The notes under the pieces are model-generated. The model was given only the letters and a program-made list of their open reading frames with translations. It searched no databases and was not told where the DNA came from. From the NCBI GenBank assembly GCA_017519405.1, contig JAFWSH010000004.1, positions 22,974 to 86,973 on the forward strand: a DNA stretch of 64,000 bases, written 5' to 3'. The position numbers and the translations under genes are program-made. Source of the stretch: Clostridia bacterium. Lineage in GTDB: Bacteria > Bacillota > Clostridia > Christensenellales > Aristaeellaceae. Below are positions 45,236-53,676 of this stretch, piece after piece (within the stretch, counting starts at the first letter, position 1; every line of letters starts with the position of its first letter).

Positions 45236-45541
45236 TTACTGTCCCATGCCCTCGAAGAACTTGATCGGCTTGGAGTCCTTCGTCAGGGTCACGTAGGCTT
45301 TCTTGACCTCCGGCGTGCGGCCGGAATGCAGGCCCTGGCGCTTGATCTTGCCCAGGGTGCGCACGGTGTTCACGCGGGCCACTTTCACGCCGTCAGCCGC
45401 AAACACGGCTTCCACGGCCAGGCGGATCTCCGTCTTGGTGGCGGTCACGGGCACCTCGAAGATGTACCGTTTGTCGGCGATGCCGTCATACGCCTTTTCC
45501 GTCAGAATGGGGCGCACGATGATGTCATGCGGATCCTTCAT
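45236..45541 (-). CDS. rplW: 50S ribosomal protein L23
   Basis: 101 residues; DIIVRPILTEKAYDGIADKR, KVARVNTVRTLGKIKRQGL. Docking site for trigger factor and SRP at the exit tunnel. Its ATG overlaps the rplD stop by 4 bp. Confidence 0.97.
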   Translation of the reverse strand: MKDPHDIIVRPILTEKAYDGIADKRYIFEVPVTATKTEIRLAVEAVFAADGVKVARVNTVRTLGKIKRQGLHSGRTPEVKKAYVTLTKDSKPIKFFEGMGQ

Positions 45542-46164
45542 GCTGTGTAAACCTCCTCTGCAGACGCGAGCGCAGCCTTGGTGATCACCAGCTTGCCGGC
45601 GTTCAGGATGTCGTAAACGTTCAGCGTGTTGACGTAGGTGGTCTTGGCTTCCGCCAGGTTGGCGGTGGCGCGGACCACGTTCTCGTCCCGCTCGGGGAGG
45701 ACCACCAGGGCCTTGCGCTCGGCCTTGAGGGCCTTGAGCACGGCGGCCATCAGCTTGGTCTTGCCCTCGGCCAGGGTCAGCTGATCCACCACGATGATGT
45801 CGCCATCATTCAGGCGGGAGGTGAGGGCGGAGCGGAACGCCAGGCGGCGGACCTTCTTGGGCACCGCCAGGTAGTAGTCCCGGGGCTTGGGGGCGAAGAC
45901 CACGCCGCCGTGCTTGAACTGGGGCGCACGGTTGCCATGGTGCCGGGCGTTGCCGGTGCCCTTCTGGCGGTAGATCTTGCGGCCGCCTCCGCGGACCTCG
46001 CCGCGGGTCTTGGCGCTCTGGGTGCCCTGGCGCTGGGCGGCCAGGTAGGCGCGCACCATCAGGTGCATGGCGGGGACATTGATGGGAGCGGCGAAGAGCT
46101 CCTCGCTCAGCTCGATCTCACCAATGACCTTTCCTTCCATATTATACAGATCAGTTTTCGGCAT
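45538..46164 (-). CDS. rplD: 50S ribosomal protein L4
   Basis: 208 residues; the tunnel loop GGGRKIYRQKGTGNARHG-type region (RGGGRKIYRQKGTGNARHH). In E. coli L4 regulates the S10 operon; whether it does here is unknown. Confidence 0.97.
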   Translation of the reverse strand: MPKTDLYNMEGKVIGEIELSEELFAAPINVPAMHLMVRAYLAAQRQGTQSAKTRGEVRGGGRKIYRQKGTGNARHHGNRAPQFKHGGVVFAPKPRDYYLAVPKKVRRLAFRSALTSRLNDGDIIVVDQLTLAEGKTKLMAAVLKALKAERKALVVLPERDENVVRATANLAEAKTTYVNTLNVYDILNAGKLVITKAALASAEEVYTA

Positions 46165-46183
46165 TTTGATGTCCTCCTTGCAC

Positions 46184-46825
46184 TCAGGCCTTGACGCTGT
46201 CGCGCACCAGCAGCAGGGTGCCGTTGGGGCCGGGCACAGAGCCCTTGACCAGCAGCAGGTTGCGCTCCGCGTCCACGCTCACGACCTCCAGGTCCAGGAT
46301 CGTCACGCGCTCCACGCCCGTGCGGCCCGCCATGTGCTTGTTCTTGAACACGCGGGAAGGATCGGAGTTGGCGCTCATGGAGCCCACGCCCCGGTGATAC
46401 TTGGAGCCGTGCTCCATGGGACCGGTGTGCTGATTCCACCGGGCGATGGGGCCCAGGGTGCCCTTGCCCTTGCTGGTGCCGGTGATGTCGATCCGGTCGC
46501 CCTGCTGGAACTGATCCACCTTGATGACGTCGCCCACCTGATAGCCGGAGCAGTCATCGAACCGCAGCTCGCGGACAAAGCGGCTCACCGCCACGCCCGC
46601 CTTCTTGAACACGCCGGTCTCGGGCTTGTTGACCAGCTTGGCGGCCCGCTTCTCCGGCATCTCGCCGAAGGCAACCTTCACCGCGCAGTAGCCGTCGCTC
46701 TCAACGGTCTTGTTCTGCAGCACGGTGCAGGGGCCCGCCTGAATGACCGTAACCGGGACGAGGCGGCCATCCTCGGTAAAGACCTGCGTCATGCCGATCT
46801 TTGTCCCAACGATCGCTTTCTTCAT
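46184..46825 (-). CDS. rplC: 50S ribosomal protein L3
   Basis: 213 residues; [36 protein letters not shown] and [19 protein letters not shown]. Near the peptidyl transferase centre; assembly initiator. Confidence 0.98.
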   Translation of the reverse strand: MKKAIVGTKIGMTQVFTEDGRLVPVTVIQAGPCTVLQNKTVESDGYCAVKVAFGEMPEKRAAKLVNKPETGVFKKAGVAVSRFVRELRFDDCSGYQVGDVIKVDQFQQGDRIDITGTSKGKGTLGPIARWNQHTGPMEHGSKYHRGVGSMSANSDPSRVFKNKHMAGRTGVERVTILDLEVVSVDAERNLLLVKGSVPGPNGTLLLVRDSVKA

Positions 46826-46844
46826 CTTCTGTACCTCCTGCCTC

Positions 46845-47153
46845 TTACAGCTTCATATCGATTTCGACACCAGCAGGAAGTTCGAGCTTCGTCATGGCGT
46901 CCACCGTCTTGGGGGTCGGGTTGATGATGTCGATCAGCCGCTTGTGGGTGCGGCGCTCGAACTGTTCGCGGCTGTCCTTGTACTTGTGGGGCGCACGCAG
47001 GATCGTGACGATCTCGCGCTCCGTGGGCAGCGGGATGGGGCCGGAGACCTGGGCGCCGGTGCGCTTGGCCGCCTCGACGATGCGGGCCGCGGTCTGGTCC
47101 ACGAGGGTGTGCTCATACGCTCTGAGCTTGATGCGGATCTTCTGGTTGGCCAT
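46845..47153 (-). CDS. rpsJ: 30S ribosomal protein S10 (NusE)
   Basis: 102 residues; [39 protein letters not shown]. First gene of the operon; also NusE in antitermination. ATG 47153 fixed by the SD AAGGAGGAA; the upstream in-frame stretch to 47282 is leader RNA. Confidence 0.98.
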   Translation of the reverse strand: MANQKIRIKLRAYEHTLVDQTAARIVEAAKRTGAQVSGPIPLPTEREIVTILRAPHKYKDSREQFERRTHKRLIDIINPTPKTVDAMTKLELPAGVEIDMKL

Positions 47154-47310
47154 TGATGTTCCTCCTTGTTCGTTCTCGCTTGCGCGTCTGTGCCCCACTG
47201 CAGGTGCAGGGCATCTGCGCTCGAGTCCGTCGCCCGATGTTCGGGCTGGTCCCCCGTAATTACCCGTCTGGCCGGACGGCAACTTACAGGTTCATCCCTA
47301 ACAGACAGCA
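47154..47310 (-). promoter_or_regulatory. Structured 5' leader of the S10 operon
   Basis: About 155 nt between the promoter and rpsJ with several hairpins in the RNA sense: GCCGTC..GACGG, GCCCGA-ACA-TCGGGC, and TGCCC..GGGCA. Candidate ribosomal-protein autoregulatory leader; no match to a known class was made. Confidence 0.45.
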
Positions 47311-47316
47311 TCCATC

Positions 47317-47344
47317 ATTATACACATCCTGCGGCAGAATGCAA
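47317..47344 (-). promoter_or_regulatory. Promoter of the S10-spc operon
   Basis: Minus strand TTGCAT (47344-47339), 16 bp, TATAAT (47322-47317). Confidence 0.8.
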
Positions 47345-47424
47345 GGGGGAAACCCGACCGCGGAAAAATTTTTTTCGCGCATTTTCCGGGAACGCGCCTC
47401 CGGAACCCGTTGATTCTCTTTGAT

Positions 47425-47600
47425 TTCTCCCATGCGGCATTGTCCACGGTTCCGTGTGTGTTGCATCCCGGCGGCCTCCTCCCGGTTTTCCCGGGGTTCC
47501 ATGCGAGGGCTCTCCCAAATGCGGCATCGAAAAATGTGGAAACACAACGCTTTCCCCGCGTTACGTTGTCCACATCTCCGTGTGTGTTCAATTCCGGTCG
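47425..47600. repeat. Imperfect repeated intergenic element (two partial copies)
   Basis: TCTCCC-ATGCGGCA blocks recur 85 bp apart, and TTGTCCAC...TCCGTGTGTGTT recurs 126 bp apart (47440-47462 and 47566-47588). The second copy has about 40 bp extra, including AATGTGGAAAC. Short open frames on both strands here look like translated repeat, not genes. Together with 47345-47424 and 47601-47639 this is the gene-free part of the S10 upstream region; nothing else was seen in it. Confidence 0.6.
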
Positions 47601-47639
47601 GTGATCCCCCGCCTTCCTGGCCGGATCCTCCGGGCAATG

Positions 47640-47667
47640 AAAAAGCTCCCCGAAAAGGCCGGGGAGC
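47640..47667 (-). terminator. Terminator after the PII-like gene
   Basis: Minus strand GCTCCCCG / CGGGGAGC stem, 7-nt loop, then T5. Confidence 0.9.
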
Positions 47668-47697
47668 CGCTGTATTTCTACGTTTTTCAGGGCTATC

Positions 47698-48447
47698 TCA
47701 GGCTTCCGGGGCGGCGCCGGCGTCGGGTGTGCCGGCCGTCTCCCCCTCCGGCTCCTCCTCGTTCTCCGTCCGGATGAGGCTCCGCAGGCCCGCGGTCTCC
47801 TCCACCGGCAGGGTGAAAAGAATGGTGTGGGCCGGGGTGTCGATGCCGGCCTTGTCCATGATGCCCTGCATAATGGTGCGCCGGTCCTCCTCCCGGCAGA
47901 TGATGAGAATGACCTCCTTCTCGTTGGCCAGGGACATGCCCATGAATTTCTTGGCCAGCTCCCCGGCGGTGCCCTTGGCGTGGACCACCGTGCCGCCCCG
48001 GGCGCCGGCGGTGCGGGCTGCGTCCATCACGTTGTCGGTGCTGCCGCCCTCGCAGATGGCCACCAGCAGGGCGTAGGGGTAGGACTCCGGCATTTTATTC
48101 ACCTCATTCACATCGAATTTCTGTCCGCCCAGAAGGGCTTCCAGACTGGTTTTTCCACTGATGGAGGTCACGGGAATGCTGATGGCCACACCGCTCTGGG
48201 GCAGGTTGATGCCCATGTCGGTCATGAAGCGGGTCATGAGCCGGTGCACCCGGCGGGTGGGGGTCACCCCGAAGAACAGGGTCTTGTCCGCCGCCGACAG
48301 GCCCAGGGCCGAGAGCAGGGAGCTGTCCGCCGCCCCGGCGCAGGGGAAGGAGAACAGCACGTTCAGCTGGGCCGTCTGCAGGAATTCCTGCCAGCCCAGC
48401 TCCCGCTCCTGGGGGATAATCAGGGTCAGGAGGGACAGTTTGTTCAT
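47698..48447 (-). CDS. Tandem PII-like regulatory protein
   Basis: 249 residues. Two halves with a similar beta-alpha-beta order. The second (YPYALLVAICEGGSTDNVMDAARTAGARGGTVVHAKGT, about 125-162) matches the P-II fold with its T-loop region; the first (LSLLTLIIPQERELGWQEFL ... FFGVTP) looks like a degenerate copy. Directly downstream of a DUF1538 membrane protein (19 bp), so it probably senses a small molecule and gates that transporter (inference). Acidic Pro/Glu tail. Confidence 0.75.
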   Translation of the reverse strand: MNKLSLLTLIIPQERELGWQEFLQTAQLNVLFSFPCAGAADSSLLSALGLSAADKTLFFGVTPTRRVHRLMTRFMTDMGINLPQSGVAISIPVTSISGKTSLEALLGGQKFDVNEVNKMPESYPYALLVAICEGGSTDNVMDAARTAGARGGTVVHAKGTAGELAKKFMGMSLANEKEVILIICREEDRRTIMQGIMDKAGIDTPAHTILFTLPVEETAGLRSLIRTENEEEPEGETAGTPDAGAAPEA

Positions 48448-48466
48448 GCGCTCACCTCCAGGACAA

Positions 48467-50044
48467 TCACAGTTCGATGATCTCTTCGGCTTCCGCCTGC
48501 TGCAGGCGCTCCGCCTTCCGCTGGCGGATCCGGTAGCTGACGCCCAGCAGCTGGATGGTGATCAGCGGGGTCATGGCAACCAGGGCCACCACCCCGAAGG
48601 CGTCGGCGGTGATGTTGCCGCCCGTGGCCTCGCAGGCGCCGATGGCCAGGGGCAGCAGGAAGGTGGCGGTCATGGGGCCCGAGGCCACGCCGCCGGAGTC
48701 GAAGGCAATGGCCGTGAACACCGGCGGGGAGAAGATCATCAGCACCAGGGCGATGACATAGCCGGGGATCAGGAAATACAGGATGGGGATGCCGGTGATC
48801 ACCCGCAGCATGCTCAGGCCGATGGACACCGCCACACCCACGGAGAGGCTCAGCTGCAGGGCCTGCTTGCGCACGGCGCCGGCGGTCATCTCATAGACCT
48901 GGTTGCACAGCACCTGCACCGCCGGCTCCGCCGACACGGCGAACCAGCCGATGACCATGCCGATGGGCACCAGCAGCCACCGCAGCTCCGACCCCGCCAG
49001 GGATTTCCCCACAAAGTGGCCCACGGGCATGAAGCCCACATTCACCCCCGTGAGGAACAGCACCAGGCCCACGTAGGCGTAGATCAGGCCGTTGATCACC
49101 CGCAGCAGGGCGGTGCCCTTCAGGCGCAGGGACAGGAACTGGAACACCAGAAAGAGCAGCAGCACCGGCGCCATGGAGAGGAGAACCTCCAGCAGATAGT
49201 GGGGGATCTCCCCGGAGAAGTGCCGGAAGAGGACCATGGAGTTGATGGCCTCGGCCAGGGCGATGGCGGAGGCCTCGCTGTCCGCCGCCCGGTAGATGAT
49301 CCCCAGCACCATCACGGAGATCACCGGGCCGATGCTGGCCAGGGCCACCAGGCCGAAGGAGTCCCGCTGGGCGGCGTTGTCGGAGCGGGTGGCCGCCACG
49401 CCCACGCCCAGGGCCAGAATGAAGGGCACGGTCATGGGGCCCGTGGTGACGCCGCCGGCGTCAAAGGCCACCGCCAGGAAGCTCCGGGGCACAAAGAAGG
49501 ACAGGGCCAGCACCGCGGCATAGCCCGAGAGCAGCAGGATCCACAGCCTGATGCCCTTGAGGATCCGCAGCAGGGCCAGCATCAGGAAGATGCCCACCCC
49601 CAGGGCCACGGAGAGGATCATGGGCCACTTGGGGATGGCGCTGACCTGGGTGGCCAGCACCGTCAGGTCCGGCTCCGCCACCGTCACCAGCAGCCCCACC
49701 AGGAAGCCCACCACCAGCACCAGCCGCACATTGCGGCTGCGGGTGATGGTCTGGCCCACCCCCTCCCCGATGGGGATCATGGCCAGGTCTGTCCCCAGGT
49801 TGAACAGGCCCATGCCAAACACCAGCAGGATGGAGCCCAGGGTGAAACCTGCCAGGGCGTCGGTGGGCAGGGGCACCACAAAGAAGCACAGCAGCTGCAC
49901 CAGCACCACAATGGGGGTGACGCTGAGCACGGCCTCCTTCCATTTCTCCTGGAGGCTGGTGCGGGGCATCAGCCGCTGCCGGAGGGCGCTGAAAAAGCGC
50001 TCCAGCGGCCGCCCACCCGCGGCGGAAGGGTTGCTCACGGACAT
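48467..50044 (-). CDS. DUF1538 membrane protein with internal duplication
   Basis: 525 residues, about 12-14 membrane segments. The protein is a tandem repeat: EPDLTVLATQV and FDAGGVTTGPMTVPFILALGVG in the first half correspond to EPAVQVLCNQV and FDSGGVASGPMTATFLLPLAIG in the second. Such inverted or parallel duplications are typical of transporters. Substrate unknown. Its start overlaps the tadA stop by 10 bp. Confidence 0.82.
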   Translation of the reverse strand: MSVSNPSAAGGRPLERFFSALRQRLMPRTSLQEKWKEAVLSVTPIVVLVQLLCFFVVPLPTDALAGFTLGSILLVFGMGLFNLGTDLAMIPIGEGVGQTITRSRNVRLVLVVGFLVGLLVTVAEPDLTVLATQVSAIPKWPMILSVALGVGIFLMLALLRILKGIRLWILLLSGYAAVLALSFFVPRSFLAVAFDAGGVTTGPMTVPFILALGVGVAATRSDNAAQRDSFGLVALASIGPVISVMVLGIIYRAADSEASAIALAEAINSMVLFRHFSGEIPHYLLEVLLSMAPVLLLFLVFQFLSLRLKGTALLRVINGLIYAYVGLVLFLTGVNVGFMPVGHFVGKSLAGSELRWLLVPIGMVIGWFAVSAEPAVQVLCNQVYEMTAGAVRKQALQLSLSVGVAVSIGLSMLRVITGIPILYFLIPGYVIALVLMIFSPPVFTAIAFDSGGVASGPMTATFLLPLAIGACEATGGNITADAFGVVALVAMTPLITIQLLGVSYRIRQRKAERLQQAEAEEIIEL

Positions 50045-50517
50045 TCTCCCCTTTCCGGTTCTGTCCGGCCCTCTCTCAGGCCGGCAAAAAAGCTGTCCAG
50101 CGCTGCCCGGCAGGTCTCCCCCATGACCCCGGCCCGCCAGCGGGTGCGGCCCTTCAGGGCCGGATCCCCGGGGAGGTCATAGACGGAGCCGCAGCAGCCC
50201 CGTTCGCTGTCATACGCCCCGAAGACGCAGCGGTCCAGCTGGCTCATCACCAGGGCGCCGGCGCACATGGGGCAGGGTTCCAGGGTCACATAGAGGGTGC
50301 AGCCCGTCATCCGCCAGTCCCCCAGCCTCCGGGCGCCCTCCCGCAGGGCCAAGATCTCCGCGTGGGCGGTGGGATCCCGGTCTGTCTCCCGGCGGTTGCC
50401 TGTCCGGGCCAGGATCTCCCCGTCCCGCACCAGCACGGCCCCCACCGGGATCTCCCCCGCCTCAGCGGCCGCCCGGGCCTCCGCCAGCGCCAGGGCCATA
50501 TAGTCCTGATCCTCCAT
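50035..50517 (-). CDS. tadA: tRNA adenosine deaminase TadA
   Basis: 160 residues. Zinc site HAEILAL (H52, E54) and PCPMCAGA (C82, C85). Converts the wobble A34 of tRNA-Arg(ACG) to inosine. ATG 50517 is the family start; the longer frame to 50913 crosses the promoter. Confidence 0.94.
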   Translation of the reverse strand: MEDQDYMALALAEARAAAEAGEIPVGAVLVRDGEILARTGNRRETDRDPTAHAEILALREGARRLGDWRMTGCTLYVTLEPCPMCAGALVMSQLDRCVFGAYDSERGCCGSVYDLPGDPALKGRTRWRAGVMGETCRAALDSFFAGLREGRTEPERGECP

Positions 50518-50543
50518 GGTCTCTCCCCCCGTTTGCTGCCGGA

Positions 50544-50572
50544 ATTGTAACATGAATGACAGGAAAGGGCAA
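50544..50572 (-). promoter_or_regulatory. Promoter of the tadA-DUF1538-PII operon
   Basis: Minus strand TTGCCC (50572-50567), 17 bp, TACAAT (50549-50544) with TG extension (TGTTACAAT). Confidence 0.75.
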
Positions 50573-50656
50573 GGATTTTTCACCCCCTGCGGCGAATTCT
50601 GACGGTGGTATTCCCCACTGAATCGAATGTTGAAAAAACCGGAAAGGAAGAAAAAC

Positions 50657-51820
50657 GTGAAGAGAATGCTGGCTTTATGGCTGGGCCTGGCCCTGCTGCT
50701 GGGCGGCGCGGCGCCGGCCCGGGGAGAGGAGGCGGCCCGGATGACCCTGCTGTCCATCAACGTGGGGAAGGCGGACTGCCACCTGCTGACCTGGGAGGGC
50801 CGCTGCTGGATGATCGACACCGGTGCGGCGGAGAGCTGGGGCGCGGTGTCGGCGGCCCTGATGGCCAACGGCATCACCCACCTGGACGGGGTGGTGCTGA
50901 CCCACACGGACAAGGACCACGCCGGCGGGCTCCCGGCCCTGGCCTCCTCCTCCGTGGCGGTGGACGCCTGGTACGCCTCCGCCTACTACTGCGAGGTCAA
51001 GAAGGAGGAGAAGCACCCGGCGGTGATGGCCGCGGCCCAGCGGGGGCAGACCGTCACCTGGCTGAAGGCGGGGGACAGCCTGCCCTTCGGCAGCGGGCGC
51101 CTCACGGTCCTGGGCCCCACCGTCCTGGACACTGAGAAGGAGAACAACAACTCCGTGGTGCTGCTGGCGGAGGCCGCCGGCGGGTCCATCCTCCTGGCGG
51201 GGGACATGGAGCAGCCGGAGGAGGAAGCCCTGCTGCTCTCCGGCGTGCTGCAGCCCGTCACGGTGCTGAAGGTGGGCCACCACGGCGAGGGAGACGCCAC
51301 CTCCGAGGCCTTCGTCCTGGCGGTGAAGCCCCAGGTGGCGGTGATCTCCACCAACTCCGTGGCGGAGCCAGACACCCCCAGCAACCGGGTGATGAAGCTG
51401 CTCCGGCGGGTGGGCGCCCAGATCGCCCTCACCGAGACCGCTGCCGGCGGCGTGCTGGTGGAGGTGGAGGCCGGGAAGCCCGCCGCCTCCCTGGTGTCCT
51501 GGACGTACCCGGAGGAGGTGCGCACCGTGGACCTCACCGCCCTGGACCCCCTGGCGGATGTCCTCACCCTGGAGAACACCGGCACGGAGGCCGTGGACCT
51601 CTCGGGCTGGTTTGTGCGCTCGGAGCGGGGCGGGGAGCTCTTCGTCTTCCCGGCGGGGGCATCCATTGGCCCCGGGGTCGCCCTGACCCTCTCCACCCTG
51701 GCCACCCCTGTCCCGGGGGACTACGTCTGGGCGGACAACAATGTCTGGCACAACAGCAAGGACGACCCCGCCTTCCTCTATGACGCCTGGGGGCGGGAGA
51801 TCAGCGTCTGGAACCCGTAA
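50657..51820 (+). CDS. Secreted metallo-beta-lactamase-fold protein with lamin-tail domain
   Basis: 387 residues. GTG 50657 chosen for GGAAAGGAAG 6 bp upstream; ATG 50666 is an alternative. Signal peptide (about 1-24), then a ComEC/Rec2-like MBL domain: INVGKADCHLL, DTGAAESWG, LTHTDKDHAGGL (HxDxDH), LLAGDM and GHHGEGDATS. A C-terminal lamin-tail domain (LENTGTEAVDLSGWFVRSE ... VWHNSKDDPAFLYDAWG) follows. Unlike ComEC it has no membrane channel. Possibly an extracellular nuclease or phosphodiesterase; inference. Confidence 0.85.
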   Translation: MKRMLALWLGLALLLGGAAPARGEEAARMTLLSINVGKADCHLLTWEGRCWMIDTGAAESWGAVSAALMANGITHLDGVVLTHTDKDHAGGLPALASSSVAVDAWYASAYYCEVKKEEKHPAVMAAAQRGQTVTWLKAGDSLPFGSGRLTVLGPTVLDTEKENNNSVVLLAEAAGGSILLAGDMEQPEEEALLLSGVLQPVTVLKVGHHGEGDATSEAFVLAVKPQVAVISTNSVAEPDTPSNRVMKLLRRVGAQIALTETAAGGVLVEVEAGKPAASLVSWTYPEEVRTVDLTALDPLADVLTLENTGTEAVDLSGWFVRSERGGELFVFPAGASIGPGVALTLSTLATPVPGDYVWADNNVWHNSKDDPAFLYDAWGREISVWNP

Positions 51821-51835
51821 TGCCCCCGGATGCAG

Positions 51836-51868
51836 AAAAGCCCGCCGGATTGCTCCGGCAGGCTTTTT
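51836..51868. terminator. Bidirectional terminator between MBL and hsp20 genes
   Basis: AGCC(C)GCCGG / CCGGC(A)GGCT stem with an ATTGCT loop; T5 on plus and T4 on minus. Confidence 0.85.
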
Positions 51869-51882
51869 CTGTGCGGCTGTGG

Positions 51883-52344
51883 TTATCCCTCGATGGCGAT
51901 GGTCCGCTTCTCGGGGGCCTTGGGCGCTTCCTTCTTCGGGATGGACAGGTGCAGCACGCCGTTGTCGTACCTGGCCTTGATGTCCTCCTCGGTGAGGTGC
52001 TCCCCCACATAGAAGCTCCGGCTCATGGTGCCCAGGTAGCGCTCCTGGCGCAGCATCTTGCCCTTGCTGCCCTCGTTGTCCTTCTCCAGGCGCTTTTCCG
52101 TGGTGATGGTCAGGCAGCCGTTGTCCAGCTCCAGGCGGATGTCCTCCTTGCTGAAGCCGGGCAGGTCGATGTCCAGCTCATAGCCATTCTCGGTCTCCCG
52201 GACGTCGGTCTTCATCATGCGGCCGGCATTCTTGCCATACAGCATGTGCTCCGGGCGTCCGAAGCCCCGGAAGAAGTCCCGGTCAAAACCGTCCAGCATG
52301 TCCATCAGGTTCTCGCCAAACACGGTCGGAAGATATGTACTCAT
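51883..52344 (-). CDS. Hsp20/alpha-crystallin small heat-shock protein
   Basis: 153 residues. Alpha-crystallin domain with TENGYELDIDLPGFSKEDI and GVLHLSIPKKE; N-terminal arm LMDMLDGFDRDFFRGF. Holds unfolding proteins as an ATP-independent chaperone. C-terminal RTIAIEG carries the IxI motif. Controlled by a CtsR box at its -35. Confidence 0.94.
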   Translation of the reverse strand: MSTYLPTVFGENLMDMLDGFDRDFFRGFGRPEHMLYGKNAGRMMKTDVRETENGYELDIDLPGFSKEDIRLELDNGCLTITTEKRLEKDNEGSKGKMLRQERYLGTMSRSFYVGEHLTEEDIKARYDNGVLHLSIPKKEAPKAPEKRTIAIEG

Positions 52345-52440
52345 AAGAATGCCTCCTTTATGGCTTTCCTGCACGCTTTTGTCTGCCGGCCCGGCGGCCC
52401 TCGGCGGTTCCTTCCGCCCGGCCCTCCTGCCGACGGTTAC

Positions 52441-52468
52441 AGTATACTTAAAAGTCAAAGAAAGTCAA
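52441..52468 (-). promoter_or_regulatory. Promoter of hsp20
   Basis: Minus strand TTGACT (52468-52463), 16 bp, TATACT (52446-52441). Confidence 0.8.
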
Positions 52469-52469
52469 A
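52453..52469. promoter_or_regulatory. CtsR operator
   Basis: AGTCAAAGAAAGTCAAA is an exact match to the CtsR heptad tandem (A/G)GTCAAA-NAN-(A/G)GTCAAA and covers the -35 of hsp20, so CtsR would repress it. ctsR itself is not in the window. Confidence 0.88.
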
Positions 52470-52613
52470 TTTCATTTCTGACTTTCCCTGACCATTTTGC
52501 CGGCCTGTTCCCCGGAATTCTGCAGTTTTCTCTTTATTTTGCTGAATATCGCGATTTTTCTCCGTATTTCGCCTTCGCGTCCCGCCCCGGCCGCGGCGGC
52601 CCCGGAAGAAGGC

Positions 52614-52643
52614 TTGACTAATCCGGCGGCTGCTGGCTACAAT
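52614..52643 (+). promoter_or_regulatory. Promoter of the cation efflux gene
   Basis: TTGACT (52614-52619), 18 bp, TACAAT (52638-52643). Confidence 0.75.
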
Positions 52644-52712
52644 CACGGAAACGAAGGATTGCATCCGCCACCGTCGTGGCAGATATGGACAGATATGGAA
52701 GGAAGGAGACCC

Positions 52713-53606
52713 ATGTCACAGGAAGAGACCCGGCGCGTTGCCACCCGGGTATCGGTGCTCAGCATGGTGGGCAACACCCTGCTGACGGTATTCAAGCTGA
52801 TCGCCGGCCTGACCGCCCACTCCGGCGCCATGGTCAGCGATGCCATCCACTCCGCCTCGGACATCCTCAGCGGCTTCGTGGTCATCGCCGGGGTGCGGAT
52901 GGCTGCCAAGGCCCCCGACCGGGACCACCCCTACGGCCATGAGCGCTACGAGTGCGTGGCGGCCATCATCCTGGCCACGGTGCTGGTGATGGTGGGGGGC
53001 TCCATCGGCTGGGGCGCCCTGCGGAGCATCCTCAGCGGGGACTATGCCGCCCGGGACGTACCCGGCGTGCTGGCCCTGGCCGCCGCCATCGTGTCCATCG
53101 TGGTGAAGGAGGCCATGTTCTGGTATACCCGTCACCACGCCCTGCGGATCCACTCCACCGCCCTCCACGCCGAGGCCTGGCACCAGCGCAGCGACGCCCT
53201 CTCCTCCGTGGGCGCCCTCATCGGCATCGCCGGCGCCCGCCTGGGGGTCCCGGTGATGGAGCCCATCGCCAGCGCCGTCATCTGCCTGTTCATCCTGAAG
53301 GTGGCCCTTCAGATCTACAAGCAGGCCGTGGACCAGATGGTGGACCACGCCTGGGATCCGACCCTGACGGAGGCCCTGCGGAGCGCCGTGGCCGCCCGGC
53401 CGGGGGTGGCGGGGGTGGACATGCTCCAGACCCGCATGTTCGGCAGCCGGGTCTATGTGGACCTGGAGATCTCCGTGGATCCCGGCCTGTCCGTCAGCCA
53501 GGGCCACGCCATCGCCGAGGGCGTCCACGCCGCCATCGAGGAGGCCTTCCCGGAGGTGAAGCACATCATGGTCCACGTGAACCCCGCCGGGGAGACTGCC
53601 CCGTGA
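52713..53606 (+). CDS. Cation diffusion facilitator family transporter
   Basis: 297 residues from ATG 52713 (GGAAGGAGA upstream). Six membrane segments with the two metal motifs SDAIHSASDILSG and AWHQRSDALSS (HxxxD), and a cytoplasmic C-terminal domain (PGVAGVDMLQTRMFGSRVYVDLEISVD). Exports divalent cations such as Zn, Mn or Fe; metal not determinable. Confidence 0.92.
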   Translation: MSQEETRRVATRVSVLSMVGNTLLTVFKLIAGLTAHSGAMVSDAIHSASDILSGFVVIAGVRMAAKAPDRDHPYGHERYECVAAIILATVLVMVGGSIGWGALRSILSGDYAARDVPGVLALAAAIVSIVVKEAMFWYTRHHALRIHSTALHAEAWHQRSDALSSVGALIGIAGARLGVPVMEPIASAVICLFILKVALQIYKQAVDQMVDHAWDPTLTEALRSAVAARPGVAGVDMLQTRMFGSRVYVDLEISVDPGLSVSQGHAIAEGVHAAIEEAFPEVKHIMVHVNPAGETAP

Positions 53607-53626
53607 CACACCCGGGCACCCACAGG

Positions 53627-53653
53627 AAAAGAGCGCCGAACTGGCGCTCTTTT
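53627..53653. terminator. Bidirectional terminator between CDF and LCP genes
   Basis: Perfect stem AGAGCGCC / GGCGCTCT, loop GAACT; T-run on plus, A-run giving T4 on minus. Confidence 0.88.
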
Positions 53654-53676
53654 CCTTGCCATAAAGCGGATGCCTG

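Noticed and set aside
47425-47600. Replication origin with DnaA boxes
   Set aside because: TTGTCCACA is only a near match to TTATCCACA, with one or two copies and no AT-rich unwinding region or dnaA/dnaN nearby.
47284-47637. Short overlapping protein-coding frames upstream of the S10 promoter
   Set aside because: Two or three frames are open on each strand with repeat-derived sequence and no SD; they follow the intergenic repeat.
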